Below are positions 23,610 through 33,889 of a DNA stretch of 64,000 nt, in pieces. The notes beneath the pieces are model-generated. The model made no database searches. It was not told where the DNA came from and saw only the letters and a program-made list of their open reading frames with translations. The position numbers and the translations under genes are program-made. The stretch is from the NCBI GenBank assembly GCA_027493935.1, contig JAOSJV010000011.1:528589-592588 (forward strand). The letters are read 5' to 3'. Within the stretch, counting starts at the first letter, position 1. Each line of letters opens with the position of its first letter. This DNA is from Burkholderiales bacterium (GTDB lineage: Bacteria; Pseudomonadota; Gammaproteobacteria; Burkholderiales; SG8-39).

Positions 23610-24682
23610 CGCGCGACCAGACCGAATTCACGGAGACTGGGCACCGCGTAGGTCAGATCGCGGTGAAGAGCCTGGGCGATGCCGATGAAAGGCGCTGGGA
23701 CGCTTTCGTCGAGAGCTGTCCAGAGGCGACCTTCTTCCACCGCGCTGGTTGGCGCACCATCCTCCGCTCGATCTTCGACCACCGAACGCACTACCTGTAC
23801 GCCGAGCGTGACCGCGAAATCGTAGGAGTGCTCCCGCTTGCGGAAGTAAGAAGCCGAATCTTCGGTCACTCGATGAGCTCGTTGCCTTTCTGCGTGTACG
23901 GCGGCGTCGCCGCGACAGATCCCGCCGCGACGCGAGCACTGCACTCGGCGGCGCGCGCACTAGCGGTGCGACGGGGCGTGGCCCATCTCGAGTTGCGCAA
24001 CCGCGAGGTGCGGGAGCCCGAATGGCCGCGACAGGACCTCTACGTGACCTTCAGGAAACCGATCCTGAACGACGCCGAGGCGAACATGCTCGCCATTCCG
24101 CGCAAGCAGCGCGCAATGGTGCGCAAAGGCATGAGGAACGGCCTGTCCGCCGAGATTGACGAGTCGACCGAGAGGTTCTTCAGGCTCTACGCGGACAACG
24201 TGCATCGGCATGGCACGCCTGCACTTCCGAAAGGTTATTTCGACGCGCTGCGCAAGACCTTCGGCGAGCAATGCGAGGTGCTGGTGGTCGTCGACTCCGA
24301 GCGACGGCCAGTCTCGAGCGTTCTGTCCTTCTATTTCCGCGACGAAGTGCTCCCCTACTATGCGGGCGATCACGAGCGTGCCCGCGACCTGGCCGCCAAT
24401 GACTTCAAGTACTGGGAACTGATGCGCAGGGCCGCCGAGCGCGGCGCTAGCGTATTCGACTACGGGCGCAGCAAGCGCGGAACCGGATCGTACGACTTCA
24501 AGAAGAACTGGGGCTTCGAGCCGGCCCCGCTTGCCTACGAGTACTGCCTGCTCAAGGGTGAGACGATCCCGCAGAACAATCCGTCGAACCCGAGGTATCG
24601 AGCGTTGATAGCGGCGTGGCGACGGCTGCCGATCGGGATCGCCAATGCGCTGGGGCCGTTCATCGTGCGCAACCTCGGTTGA
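23606..24682 (+). CDS. FemAB-related acyltransferase, XrtA type
   Basis: A 358-residue member of the FemAB/GNAT superfamily resembling TIGR03019. FemAB proteins transfer amino acids from aminoacyl-tRNA to peptidoglycan; in EPS loci the substrate is unknown. Two GNAT-like halves are visible, with AMVRKGMRNG before the second and the late motif FDYGRSKRGTGSYDFKKNWG, diagnostic for the family. The start is GTG 23606, overlapping the previous stop. Position in the standard EPS gene order supports a role in decorating the polymer. Confidence 0.88.
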   Translation: MTRDQTEFTETGHRVGQIAVKSLGDADERRWDAFVESCPEATFFHRAGWRTILRSIFDHRTHYLYAERDREIVGVLPLAEVRSRIFGHSMSSLPFCVYGGVAATDPAATRALHSAARALAVRRGVAHLELRNREVREPEWPRQDLYVTFRKPILNDAEANMLAIPRKQRAMVRKGMRNGLSAEIDESTERFFRLYADNVHRHGTPALPKGYFDALRKTFGEQCEVLVVVDSERRPVSSVLSFYFRDEVLPYYAGDHERARDLAANDFKYWELMRRAAERGASVFDYGRSKRGTGSYDFKKNWGFEPAPLAYEYCLLKGETIPQNNPSNPRYRALIAAWRRLPIGIANALGPFIVRNLG

Positions 24683-24690
24683 CCCCGGAC

Positions 24691-25975
24691 ATGGAGCCGC
24701 TTCTCTTCCTGTCGCATCGCATTCCCTATCCGCCCAACAAGGGCGACAAGGTGCGCTCGTACCATCTCCTCGCCTTCCTTGCGCAGCGGTTTCGCGTCTT
24801 CTTGGGCACCTTCATCGACGATCCCGCCGACACCGCGCATGTGGACGCCGTGAAGGGGCTTTGCGCGGGAGTGTGCGCCGTCCGCATGCGCCCGCCGCTT
24901 GCGCGACTGCGCGGTCTCCAGGGTCTGGTGACCGGCGCACCGCTTTCGGTCCGTTGCTACCGCGATCGCGGGCTCGCTCGCTGGGTTGCGGACACAGTCG
25001 TACGGCACCGGATCCGCAAGGCGCTGGTGTTTTCGTCCGTGATGGCCCAGTACGTCGAGGGTATCGACGATATTCGCGCCGTCGTCGACTTCGTCGACGT
25101 CGATTCCGACAAGTGGCGCCAATACGCATCGCGTCACCCGTGGCCGGTTTCGATGCTGTACGCGCGGGAGGCGAGGACCCTGCTTCGATTCGAGCGGTCC
25201 GTGGCGCGAGTCTCGGCGCACAGCGTGTTTGTCACGCCGGAAGAGGCGAAGTTGTTCGCTTCTCTCGCTCCGGACGTGGATCGGGAGCGGATCGTCGCGA
25301 TAGGCAATGGCGTGGACGCCGGATACTTCACGCCCGAGCCGCAGCGCCGCTCGCCGTTCCCGTCCGACGAGGAGGCCATTGTCTTCACCGGAGCGATGGA
25401 CTACTGGCCAAACGTCGACGCTGCTGCCTGGTTCGCTGCCGAGGTGCTTCCTCGGATCGCGGCTGCGCGGCCCGCCGCGAGGTTCTATGTCGTCGGAATG
25501 AATCCGGCCCCGGCGGTACGCGCACTCGCGCGTGCGGGCTCGGTTGTCGTCACCGGAAGAGTGGCGGACGTCCGGCCCTTCCTTCAGCACGCACGGGTGG
25601 TGGTGGCGCCGCTTCGGGTCGCACGCGGGATCCAGAACAAGGTGCTCGAGGCGATGGCGATGGGACGACCCGTCGTCGCATCGCGCGCCTGCGCCGGCGC
25701 GCTATCCGCGGTTCCCGGCGTCGAGTTGGAGGTGGCCGGGTGCGCCGAGGAGTTTGCCGCCACGACCGTGCGGTTACTTCCGGGACTCTCGCCAGGAGCA
25801 GCTCGGGCCCGCCGCACGCTCGCGGGTGCTCGCGGACTACAGTTGGGAAGCGAATCTCTCACGCCTCGAAGCCCTGCTAAGGGGCCAATTCCGGCCGCAC
25901 GCATCCGCCTCGCACCGGCAGAGCGACACCAGGGACGGCGTCCCGGCCGCCGCAGAGAGTCTGCGGGGGAGCTAA
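24691..25975 (+). CDS. glycosyltransferase, XrtA type (TIGR03087-like), one apparent frameshift
   Basis: A GT4-family sugar transferase. The N-terminus LLFLSHRIPYPPNKGDKVRS is characteristic of TIGR03087, and the donor-site region is VFTGAMDYWPNVDAA with GIQNKVLEAMAMGRPVVAS. Near 25780 one extra C breaks the frame; removing it joins VRLL to RDSRQEQLGPAARSRVLADY, ending at 25975 after about 427 residues. In the raw sequence this makes the gene run on into the next glycosyltransferase, which is an artefact. In related loci the exosortase gene follows here; in this window it does not. Confidence 0.85.
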
Positions 25976-25980
25976 GCCGA

Positions 25981-27168
25981 GTGGTTACCGGTCAATCCGC
26001 TCCCCGCCTCATCGCGCACGTCGTGCACAGCTTCGCGGTCGGCGGCCTGGAGAACGGCGTGTGCAACCTCATCAACCGGCTGCCGTCCGATCGCTGGCGG
26101 CATGCGGTCGTTGCGCTGACGGATGTATCCGCCGAATTCTGCCGCAGGATCGAGCAGAACAACGTGATCTTCGAGGCGTTGCACAAGGGGCCCGGCCACA
26201 GCATCGCGATCTACCCGAGGCTCTACCGGCTGTTCCGCGCGCTGCGCCCGTCCATCGTGCATACGCGGAACCTGGCCGCGCTGGAGGCGACGCTCCCCGC
26301 CTGGGCGGCGGGGGTCAAGGTGCGCGTCCACGGCGAGCATGGGCGCGATGTGCTGGATCTCGACGGCTCGAGCCGCCGGTACCGTCTGGTGCGTCGGATG
26401 TTCAGCCCGTTCGCAACGCGATACATCGCGCTGTCGAGGGACCTCGAGGGGTATCTCCGCGACCGGATCGGAATCCGCGCCGATCGGATTCTGCAGATCT
26501 ACAACGGCGTCGACACCACCCGGTTCCACCCGGCCATCGACGGGCGGGAGCCGATCGACGGCTCGCCGTTGCGCGGCGCCGGTCTGTTCGTCGTCGGCAC
26601 CGTCGGGCGGATGCAAGCGGTCAAGGACCAGACGAACCTGGTCCGGGCTTTCGTGCGAGCGCTCGAGATCGAGCCAGCCGCACGCGAACGGCTGCGGCTC
26701 GTCATCGTGGGCGACGGGCCGCTGCGGGAAAAGGCGCTCGGGCTTCTCCACGGGGCGAATGCCGGTGCGCAGAGTTGGTTGCCCGGCGAGCGTAGCGACA
26801 TCCCGGCGGTGCTTCGCGGAATCGACTGCTTCGTGCTTCCGTCGCTGGCCGAGGGAATCTCGAACACGATCCTGGAAGCCATGGCGACCGCGTTGCCGGT
26901 CATCGCGACGCGGGTCGGCGGAAATGCCGAGCTCGTCGACGACGGGACTTCGGGCGTCCTTGTTCCGGCGGCCGACAGCGACTCGCTTGCCCGCGCGATT
27001 CTGCGCTACGCAAAAGCGCCCGAGCTTGCCAGACGTCATGGCGCGGCTGGACGACGGCGCGTCGAGCACCTCTTCAGCCTCGACCGAATGGTCGAACGCT
27101 ATTCGGCATTCTACGAGAGCCTGCTCGAGTCAGGGACTCGTCGCCAGGCGGTAGCGCAGAGTAGCTGA
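25981..27168 (+). CDS. glycosyltransferase, XrtA type (TIGR03088-like)
   Basis: A 395-residue GT4-family transferase resembling TIGR03088. It has the acceptor-side motif HVVHSFAVGGLENGVCNLIN, the donor-site motif GTVGRMQAVKDQTNLVRAF, and GISNTILEAMATALPVIATRVGG. I set the start at GTG 25981, with GGGGGAG 9 bases upstream, rather than reading through from the previous gene. It lies 5 bases after the frameshift-corrected end of the TIGR03087-like gene. Confidence 0.87.
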   Translation: MVTGQSAPRLIAHVVHSFAVGGLENGVCNLINRLPSDRWRHAVVALTDVSAEFCRRIEQNNVIFEALHKGPGHSIAIYPRLYRLFRALRPSIVHTRNLAALEATLPAWAAGVKVRVHGEHGRDVLDLDGSSRRYRLVRRMFSPFATRYIALSRDLEGYLRDRIGIRADRILQIYNGVDTTRFHPAIDGREPIDGSPLRGAGLFVVGTVGRMQAVKDQTNLVRAFVRALEIEPAARERLRLVIVGDGPLREKALGLLHGANAGAQSWLPGERSDIPAVLRGIDCFVLPSLAEGISNTILEAMATALPVIATRVGGNAELVDDGTSGVLVPAADSDSLARAILRYAKAPELARRHGAAGRRRVEHLFSLDRMVERYSAFYESLLESGTRRQAVAQSS

Positions 27169-27195
27169 TCGGACATCGATACGGGAGAAGCGGGC

Positions 27196-29122
27196 GTGTG
27201 TGGCATCGCTGGCATTCTGGACAGCCGTGGGCAGCGTGAGATCTCCCGCGCCGCGCTCGAGCGGATGAACGACAGCCAGTATCACCGCGGGCCGGACGAG
27301 GGCGGCCTGCATGTCGAGCGCGGAGTCGCCCTCGCCCACCGTAGGCTATCGATCATCGATCTGTCGACTGGACAGCAACCACTCTACAACGAAGACCGCA
27401 GCGTGGTCGTCGTCTTCAACGGCGAGATCTACAATTACCAGGCGCTCATCCCGGAGCTGACGGCGCTCGGACACCGATTCCGCACGAGAAGCGACACCGA
27501 GGTGATCGTGCACGCGTGGGAGGCATGGGGCGAAGCATGCGTAACGCGATTCCGTGGAATGTTTGCATTCGCCCTCTGGGACCGCGGTCGCGAGACGCTG
27601 TTCCTCGCCCGCGACCGCCTCGGAGTCAAGCCGCTCTACTACGCCGCGCTTCCTGACGGGACTATCGTCTTCGGTTCGGAGCTGAAGGCGCTCCTCGCCC
27701 ACGGCGCATTGCGCCGCGACCTCGACGCTCTCGCGATCGAGGAGTACTTCGCGCTTGGCTACGTGCCGGAGCCGCGCACGATCTTCGCCGCTGCGCGCAA
27801 GCTGCCGCCGGCTCACACCCTGGCGATCAGGCGAGGCGCCCCGGTTCCCGCGCCGGTCGAGTACTGGGATGTCCGCTTCACGCTGGATAACCGCATCTCC
27901 GATAGCGATGCCCAGGCCGAGCTAATCGAGCGGCTGCGCGAGTCCGTTCGGCTGAGGATGGTGTCGGAGGTTCCGCTCGGCGCATTCCTTTCGGGCGGAG
28001 TCGACTCGAGTGCAGTTGTTGCGACGATGGCCGGTCTCTCGAAGGAGCCGGTGCGCACCTGCTCGATCTCCTTTACCGACCCGCTGTTCGACGAGTCTCG
28101 ACACGCCGCGACGGTGGCGGAGCGGTACGCGACCGTGCACCACGTCGAGCAGGTGGACAGCGACGACTTCGGTCTGCTCGAAGAGCTGGCGCGCATCTAC
28201 GACGAGCCGTACGCGGACAGCTCGGCGATTCCGACATACCGCGTATGCCAGCTCGCGCGCAAGCGCGTGACGGTTGCCCTGTCGGGCGACGGTGGTGACG
28301 AAAGCTTCGCGGGCTATCGGCGATACCGACTCCACGTCGCGGAGGAAAGAATGCGGCACGCGCTGCCGCTCGCCCTCCGTCGACCGGTCTTCGGTCTTCT
28401 CGGGCGGGTCTATCCGAAGGCCGACTGGGCACCGCGCGTTTTCCGGGCGCGCAGCACGTTCCAGGCGCTCGCACGGGAAACGGTAGCTGCCTACTTCCAT
28501 GGCGTTTCTATCCTCCGGGACGACATGCGGGGACAGCTGTTCAGCAATGCGCTCAAGGCGAAGCTCGGAGGCTACAACGCAGTCGAGGTATTTCGCCGGT
28601 ACGCGCAAAAAGGCGGAGACGAGCGATCGCCTCGGCCTCGTTCAGTATCTCGATCTGCACACGTACCTGGTCGGCGATATCAACACGAAGGTCGACCGCG
28701 CGAGCATGGCCCATTCCCTCGAGGTGCGGGAGCCCCTCATGGACCACTGTCTCGTAGAGTGGCTCGCCAGCCTGCCTTCGGATCTGAAGGTGCGCGCCGG
28801 CGAGGGCAAGTATCTGCTCAAGAAGGCTATGGAGCCGTATCTCCCGCACGACATCCTCTACCGGCCGAAGATGGGGTTCGCCGTCCCGCTCGCACGATGG
28901 TTCCGGGGCCCCTTGCGGAACCGTGTACGCGAGAGTCTGCTGGGCGACCGCCTGGCGGACACAGGACTGTTCAACCTGCGCTACGTACGGCATCTGGTCG
29001 AGAGTCACGAATCCGGGCTGCGCGACTACAGCGCTCCGATCTGGACTCTATTGATGTTCGAGAGCTTTCTTCGCGCGAGCTTCGAGAGCCCGTCCCTGTA
29101 CGCGCATGAGCGTAGCGCATAG
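27196..29122 (+). CDS. asparagine-synthase-type amidotransferase, XrtA type, one apparent frameshift
   Basis: Resembles TIGR03108 (exosortase A-associated amidotransferase 1). It starts M-C-G-I-A-G, so the catalytic Cys2 of the glutaminase domain is present. The ATP-pyrophosphatase loop [11 protein letters not shown] is near residue 265, and [12 protein letters not shown] follows. An extra A in the AAAAA run at 28607-28611 breaks the frame; without it the gene reads [20 protein letters not shown] and gives about 641 residues, the usual size. It probably amidates a carboxyl group, for example on a uronic acid residue; the substrate is inferred, not known. Confidence 0.87.
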
Positions 29123-29130
29123 CGATTGCA

Positions 29131-30357
29131 ATGCGGATTCTTCACGTGCTCGACCACTCCCTGCCGCTGCACAGCGGCTACGCGTTTCGGACGGCTGCCA
29201 TCTTGCATGAGCAGCGCGCGCTCGGCTGGGAGACGATCCAGCTCACCACTCCGCGGCATGGACAAACTCGGGACGAACACGAGGAAGCGGGCGGCTGGCT
29301 GTTCCATCGCACCCCATTCCGCCGGGGGCCGCTGTCGACTCTGCCTGGTGGACGCTATGTCGACGAAATGCGTGCAACGGCTGGAAGAATCGCCGCATTG
29401 GTGCTCGAGCGCAGGCCGGACGTGATTCACGCGCATTCGCCGGTCCTGAATGCGTTGCCGGCGCTCTGGGTGGGATCACGTCTGGGCGTTCCCGTCGTCT
29501 ACGAGGTGCGGGCGCTGTGGGAGGACGCCGCGGTAGACCACGAGAGCACCACCGAAGGCAGCTTCCGCTACCGCCTCTCGCGCGTTCTCGAAAGCTTCGC
29601 ACTCCGGCGCGCTGCCAGAGTGACGACTATCTGCGAGGGACTGCGCCAGGAGATCGCCGGACGCGGTATCGGTCACGACAGGATCACTGTCATCCCGAAT
29701 GCGGTGGATCCCACGGCGTTCACGGCAACTGCACGGCCTGATGCCGAACTGCGCCATTCGCTCGGGCTGCACGGCGCGTTGGTCGCCGGTTTTGTCGGCT
29801 CTTTCTACGCTTACGAGGGTCTCGATCTCCTGATCGATGCGGCGGCCATGCTGGCCGACCGGGAACCTGCTCTGCGCGTGCTGCTGGTCGGAGGCGGCCC
29901 GCAAGACTCGGTGTTGCGGGCGCTCGTGAAATCGCGCGGCATGGCCGACCGGGTGGTTTTCACGGGCCGGGTGCCGCACGCGGAAGTCTCGCGCTATTAC
30001 GATCTGATCGACGTGCTCGCATACCCCAGGCGCAGCATGCGGCTGACCGAGCTCGTAACGCCGCTTAAGCCGCTCGAGGCGATGGCGCAGGGACGCATGT
30101 TCGTCGCGTCCGATGTCGGCGGGCATAAGGAGCTGGTGCGCGACGGCGAAACAGGATTCCTGTTTCCGGCGGGTGACGCGGCAGCGCTGGCGCGCGCGCT
30201 CGCAGGCGTGTTGGAGCGGCGCGGCGATTGGGAGCGGATCCGCGCTCAAGCGCGACGCTTCGTCGAGTCCGAGCGCACCTGGGCTCACAGCGTCGCGCGG
30301 TACGCTGCAGTGTACGCGGATCTCACTCCTCCACAACCGGCGCGCGGCTGCGCGTAG
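29131..30357 (+). CDS. glycosyltransferase, XrtA type (TIGR04063-like)
   Basis: A 408-residue GT4-family enzyme resembling TIGR04063 (Daro_2409 family). The start MRILHVLDHSLPLHSGYAFR is typical, with YEVRALWEDAAVD and the donor-site motif FVGSFYAYEGLDLL, then TPLKPLEAMAQGRMFVASDVGG. It begins 8 bases after the amidotransferase. Together with the two preceding transferases it would build the repeat unit on the cytoplasmic side. Confidence 0.9.
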   Translation: MRILHVLDHSLPLHSGYAFRTAAILHEQRALGWETIQLTTPRHGQTRDEHEEAGGWLFHRTPFRRGPLSTLPGGRYVDEMRATAGRIAALVLERRPDVIHAHSPVLNALPALWVGSRLGVPVVYEVRALWEDAAVDHESTTEGSFRYRLSRVLESFALRRAARVTTICEGLRQEIAGRGIGHDRITVIPNAVDPTAFTATARPDAELRHSLGLHGALVAGFVGSFYAYEGLDLLIDAAAMLADREPALRVLLVGGGPQDSVLRALVKSRGMADRVVFTGRVPHAEVSRYYDLIDVLAYPRRSMRLTELVTPLKPLEAMAQGRMFVASDVGGHKELVRDGETGFLFPAGDAAALARALAGVLERRGDWERIRAQARRFVESERTWAHSVARYAAVYADLTPPQPARGCA

Positions 30358-30376
30358 GCATGATGGACGTTAGGCG

Positions 30377-31339
30377 ATGATAACCCGCACACTGCTCGGC
30401 CTCGCTGCGCCCGCAGGCCGGCGCGGGCGCCTCTCGGTGCTGATATTTCACCGGGTGCTGTCCGTCGCCGATCCGCTCCAGCCGGACGAGCCCGACGCGG
30501 CGGCGTTCGAATCGCAGATGCGCTGGGTGAAGGCGTCGTTCAATGTCCTGCCGCTCGACGTTGCAGTGGCTGCCTTGCGCGAGGGCAACCTGCCTGCGCG
30601 GTCGCTCTGCATAACCTTCGACGACGGTTATGCGGATAACCGCTCGATAGCGGTTCCCATTCTGCAGCGCTTGCAGCTGCACTCGACGTTCTTCGTCGCT
30701 ACCGGATTCCTCGACGGCGGCCGCATGTGGAACGACACCGTGATCGAGGCGATCCGACGCGCCGAGCCGGATCGACTGGACTTGTCCGATCTCGGGCTGG
30801 GTACATACGACATCACCTTCATGGCCGGCCGCGTGGCGGCGATCGAGGACGTGATCGGAAAGCTCAAGTACAAGCCACCTTCGCAGCGCAGTGCACACGC
30901 GGATGCGATCGCGGATCGAGTCGGTGCGAACCTGCCCGACGACCTGATGCTGAACTCTGCGCAGGTCTGCGAGATTCGGGACGCCGGTATGTCCATCGGC
31001 GCGCACACCGTCGATCATCCGATCCTCGCATGCTTGAGCGACGCCGCCGCGCGCCGTCAGATCGTCGAGAGCAAGCGCGCGCTCGAGGAATTGTTGCGCG
31101 ATCCGGTAGGCCTGTTCGCGTACCCGAACGGCGAGCCCGGGCGCGACTTCACCCGGCGGCACGTCGATATGGTGCGGGAACTCGGCTTCGACGCGGCAGT
31201 AACGACCGCCTGCGGTGCGGCGGTGCCGGGGTGCGACCCACACCAGATTCCTCGATTCACACCATGGGACCGCTCGGAGTTCCGCTTCAATCTGCGGCTT
31301 GCCCGCAACACCCGCGTCGTCGACTATGCGCTCGTCTAG
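30377..31339 (+). CDS. polysaccharide deacetylase (NodB/CE4 family)
   Basis: A 320-residue CE4 protein with LIFHRVL, the metal Asp pair in CITFDDGYADN, the histidines in IGAHTVDHPIL, and FAYPNGEPGRDFT. No signal peptide is seen. It is embedded between glycosyltransferases in the EPS operon, and its end overlaps the next gene by 14 bases. It would deacetylate an amino sugar of the polymer, a second such activity besides the DUF3473-type protein. Confidence 0.85.
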   Translation: MITRTLLGLAAPAGRRGRLSVLIFHRVLSVADPLQPDEPDAAAFESQMRWVKASFNVLPLDVAVAALREGNLPARSLCITFDDGYADNRSIAVPILQRLQLHSTFFVATGFLDGGRMWNDTVIEAIRRAEPDRLDLSDLGLGTYDITFMAGRVAAIEDVIGKLKYKPPSQRSAHADAIADRVGANLPDDLMLNSAQVCEIRDAGMSIGAHTVDHPILACLSDAAARRQIVESKRALEELLRDPVGLFAYPNGEPGRDFTRRHVDMVRELGFDAAVTTACGAAVPGCDPHQIPRFTPWDRSEFRFNLRLARNTRVVDYALV

Positions 31340-32481
31340 AACGCTTGCAATCGCGCTGGTCGGCCCGCTTCCGCCCCCTTCGGGGAATGGCCAACCAGAC
31401 GCGGCAGCTCGCCCGACTGCTTGCCGAGGCGGGCTGCCGGGTGGAACTCGTCCAGGTGAATGGTCCATACCGACCCGCGTGCGTGGGGCGTGTTCCCGGT
31501 TTGCGGGCGGTGTTTCGTCTCGTGCCGTACCTGTTCCGAGTGTGGCGGGCCGCGGGAAGGGCCGACCTGCTGCACGTTATGGCGAATTCCGGCTGGTCGT
31601 GGCACCTGTTCGCCGCGCCGGCGATTTGGGCCGGCGCGCTGCTTCGCACCCCGGTGGTGGTTAATTACCGAGGAGGCGAGGCGCAGGCATTCCTGCAGCG
31701 TTCAGCGAAGTACGTCCTACCGACCATGTCCCGGGCGTCGAAGCTAATCGTACCTTCGGGTTTTCTCCGGCGGATATTCGCCGGGCACGGGATATGCGCA
31801 GAGATCGTACCGAACATCGTCGACCTGACTCGATTCTTTCCAGAGCCTCGCGGTAACCGGAGCCCGCACCTTGTCGTAACGCGTAACCTCGAGGAGATCT
31901 ACGACCTGCCGACGGCGATCCGAGCTTTCACCCGCGTTCGCGCCGTGTCGCCGGCGGCGCGGCTGACCATCGCGGGGACCGGGCCCTGCCGCACCGCACT
32001 CGAGAATCTGTGCGCTCGGCTAGGGGTGGCGGATGCGGTGAGCTTTGCCGGCAGGGTCGAAAACGAAGCGATTCCGGCGCTGTACCGATCCGCGGATCTG
32101 ATGCTCAATCCCTCGACCGTGGACAACATGCCGATATCGCTGCTCGAAGCGATGGCGAGCGGCGTCCCGGTCGTCAGCACCGACGTGGGCGGTATTCCCG
32201 ACCTCGTGCGCAACGGCGAGACTGCGCTGTTGGTGCCTGCACGAGACCCGGACGCGATGGCCGCCGCGGCGATCCGCGTCATTTCGGATCCTGCGCTCGC
32301 CAGGTCGCTCGTGGCTGCGGGTCTCGAGCGCGCGCGAGCGTATGCATGGCCGCGCGTCAAGCCCGAGCTCTTCGGCGCCTACGCTCGCGCGCTTGCCGAT
32401 TGCGGCCACCGGACAGAAGCGGCTGCCGCCGACCGTATCGCACGACGCCTTGCGCACGAGGGGAAAGACCAGCATGCATGA
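31326..32481 (+). CDS. glycosyltransferase family 4, one apparent frameshift
   Basis: The true start is ATG 31326 (RTLAIALVGPLPPPSG), in a different frame from the rest. Dropping one G from the GGGG run near 31381-31384 joins it to MANQTRQLARLLAEAG and gives about 384 residues. The donor-site region includes NLEEIYDLPTAIRAF and LYRSADLMLNPSTVDNMPIS, then MASGVPVVSTDVGGIPD. The PLPPPSGGMANQT start is typical of GT4 enzymes in such loci. It overlaps the genes on both sides, as in a tightly packed operon. Confidence 0.83.
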
Positions 32482-33889
32482 CATCTACACCCGGCTAGTC
32501 GCGAAGTGCCTGTTTCCTTTCCATGAGCGGCTGAAGGGGCACGATACCGTGCAGCGGCGAAAAGCGCTCGAGGCCAGCCAGTGGTGGCCAGTTGACCGCT
32601 TGGAGAGTCATCGCGTGCTCGGGCTGCGACGGCTGCTCACGCATGCCGGCCAACATGTGCCGTACTATCGACGGTTGTTTGCTACCGCCGGCTTCGACCC
32701 GGCGAAATTGCAGAAGACGGGCGACATAGAGCGACTGCCCTTCCTGACCAAGGATCTCGTCCGGGCGAATCTCGACGCGCTCAAGTCATCGCGAGCGGAA
32801 AAGCTGCTGAGATTCAACACCGGGGGCTCGAGCGGCGAACCCCTGATTTTCTACGTCGGCACAGAGCGTGTCAGCCACGATGTGGCGGCCAAGTGGCGCG
32901 CGACGCGCTGGTGGGGTGTGGACATAGGCGATCCGGAGATCGTGGTCTGGGGATCGCCGATCGAAATCGGCGCCCAGGACCGGGCCAGATACGTGCGTGA
33001 TCGCATCCTGCGCACGCGACTGCTACCAGCCTTCGAGATGTCAGAACGAAACCTCGATCGTTTTGTCGCGCAGATCCGACGCTCGCGCCCACGGATGCTG
33101 TTCGGGTACCCGTCGGCGCTCGCGCACATTGCGGCGCACGCCGAGCGTCGGGGCGAGTCGCTTTCGTCGCTTGGCATCAAGGTCGCATTCGTCACTTCGG
33201 AGCGCCTGTACGATCACCAGCGGCTGCAGATCGAACGGTCCTTCGGGTGTCGGGTGGCGAACGGATATGGCGGCCGTGACGCCGGATTCATCGCGCACGA
33301 GTGCCCCAGCGGTGGCCTGCATGTAATGGCAGAGGACGTCATCGTCGAGATCGTCGACCCGGACGGACGCGTCGTCGCACCCGGGGAGGCTGGCGAGATC
33401 GCCGTCACCCATCTCGCGACGCGAGATTTTCCGTTCGTGCGGTACCGCACTGGAGACGTTGGATCGATCGAGGCGACGGCGTGTCCGTGCGGACGCGGCC
33501 TGCCGCTACTCAAGGAAGTCCACGGTCGAAGCACGGATTTTGTCGTCGCGCAGGACGGCACAGTGCTGCACGGGCTGGCCCTGATCTACGTACTGCGGGA
33601 CTTGCCGGGGATACGTCAGTTCAAGATCGTGCAGGAAACGCTCGATTCCGTGCGGGTTGAGCTCATTGCCGAGGGTGCGCTCGATAGAAGGATTGTGCAC
33701 ATGATTGAGAGTGGCTTCAGGGCACGACTCGGGCCAACGGTGAACGTGGCGGTCGAGCCGGTGCAGTCGATCGCACCCGAACGCTCGGGGAAGTTCCGGT
33801 ACGTCGCGAGCCGTGTGGATCCGAGCGCACGCTCGACGCCGAAGCGCCACGGCCGCGTGCAGCTCGGGGCAAAGGCGACCTGCAAATGA
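32474..33889 (+). CDS. CapK / phenylacetate-CoA ligase-like adenylating enzyme
   Basis: A 471-residue member of the CapK branch of the AMP-forming acyl ligase family. It has the nucleotide loop FNTGGSSGEPLIFY, the later core NGYGGRDAGFIAHECP, and RYRTGDVG near the C-terminal hinge. Proteins of this branch occur in capsule and EPS loci, where they probably activate an acyl or amino-acid group, but the product is unknown. ATG 32474 overlaps the previous stop, and its own stop overlaps the next start (ATGA). It could supply activated groups to the FemAB/GNAT-type transferases; no acyl carrier protein is seen nearby. Confidence 0.8.
   Translation: MHDIYTRLVAKCLFPFHERLKGHDTVQRRKALEASQWWPVDRLESHRVLGLRRLLTHAGQHVPYYRRLFATAGFDPAKLQKTGDIERLPFLTKDLVRANLDALKSSRAEKLLRFNTGGSSGEPLIFYVGTERVSHDVAAKWRATRWWGVDIGDPEIVVWGSPIEIGAQDRARYVRDRILRTRLLPAFEMSERNLDRFVAQIRRSRPRMLFGYPSALAHIAAHAERRGESLSSLGIKVAFVTSERLYDHQRLQIERSFGCRVANGYGGRDAGFIAHECPSGGLHVMAEDVIVEIVDPDGRVVAPGEAGEIAVTHLATRDFPFVRYRTGDVGSIEATACPCGRGLPLLKEVHGRSTDFVVAQDGTVLHGLALIYVLRDLPGIRQFKIVQETLDSVRVELIAEGALDRRIVHMIESGFRARLGPTVNVAVEPVQSIAPERSGKFRYVASRVDPSARSTPKRHGRVQLGAKATCK

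Noticed and set aside
24616-27168. Apparent fused double glycosyltransferase of 850 residues
   Set aside because: A single extra C near 25780 puts the first transferase into the frame of the second. The correct frame ends at 25975 with a normal C-terminus, and the second gene has its own GTG and ribosome-binding site.
24691-30357. Exosortase hidden in another frame near the glycosyltransferases
   Set aside because: The interval is fully occupied by glycosyltransferase and amidotransferase coding sequence; no multi-helix membrane protein with exosortase Cys/Arg/His motifs was seen in any frame.
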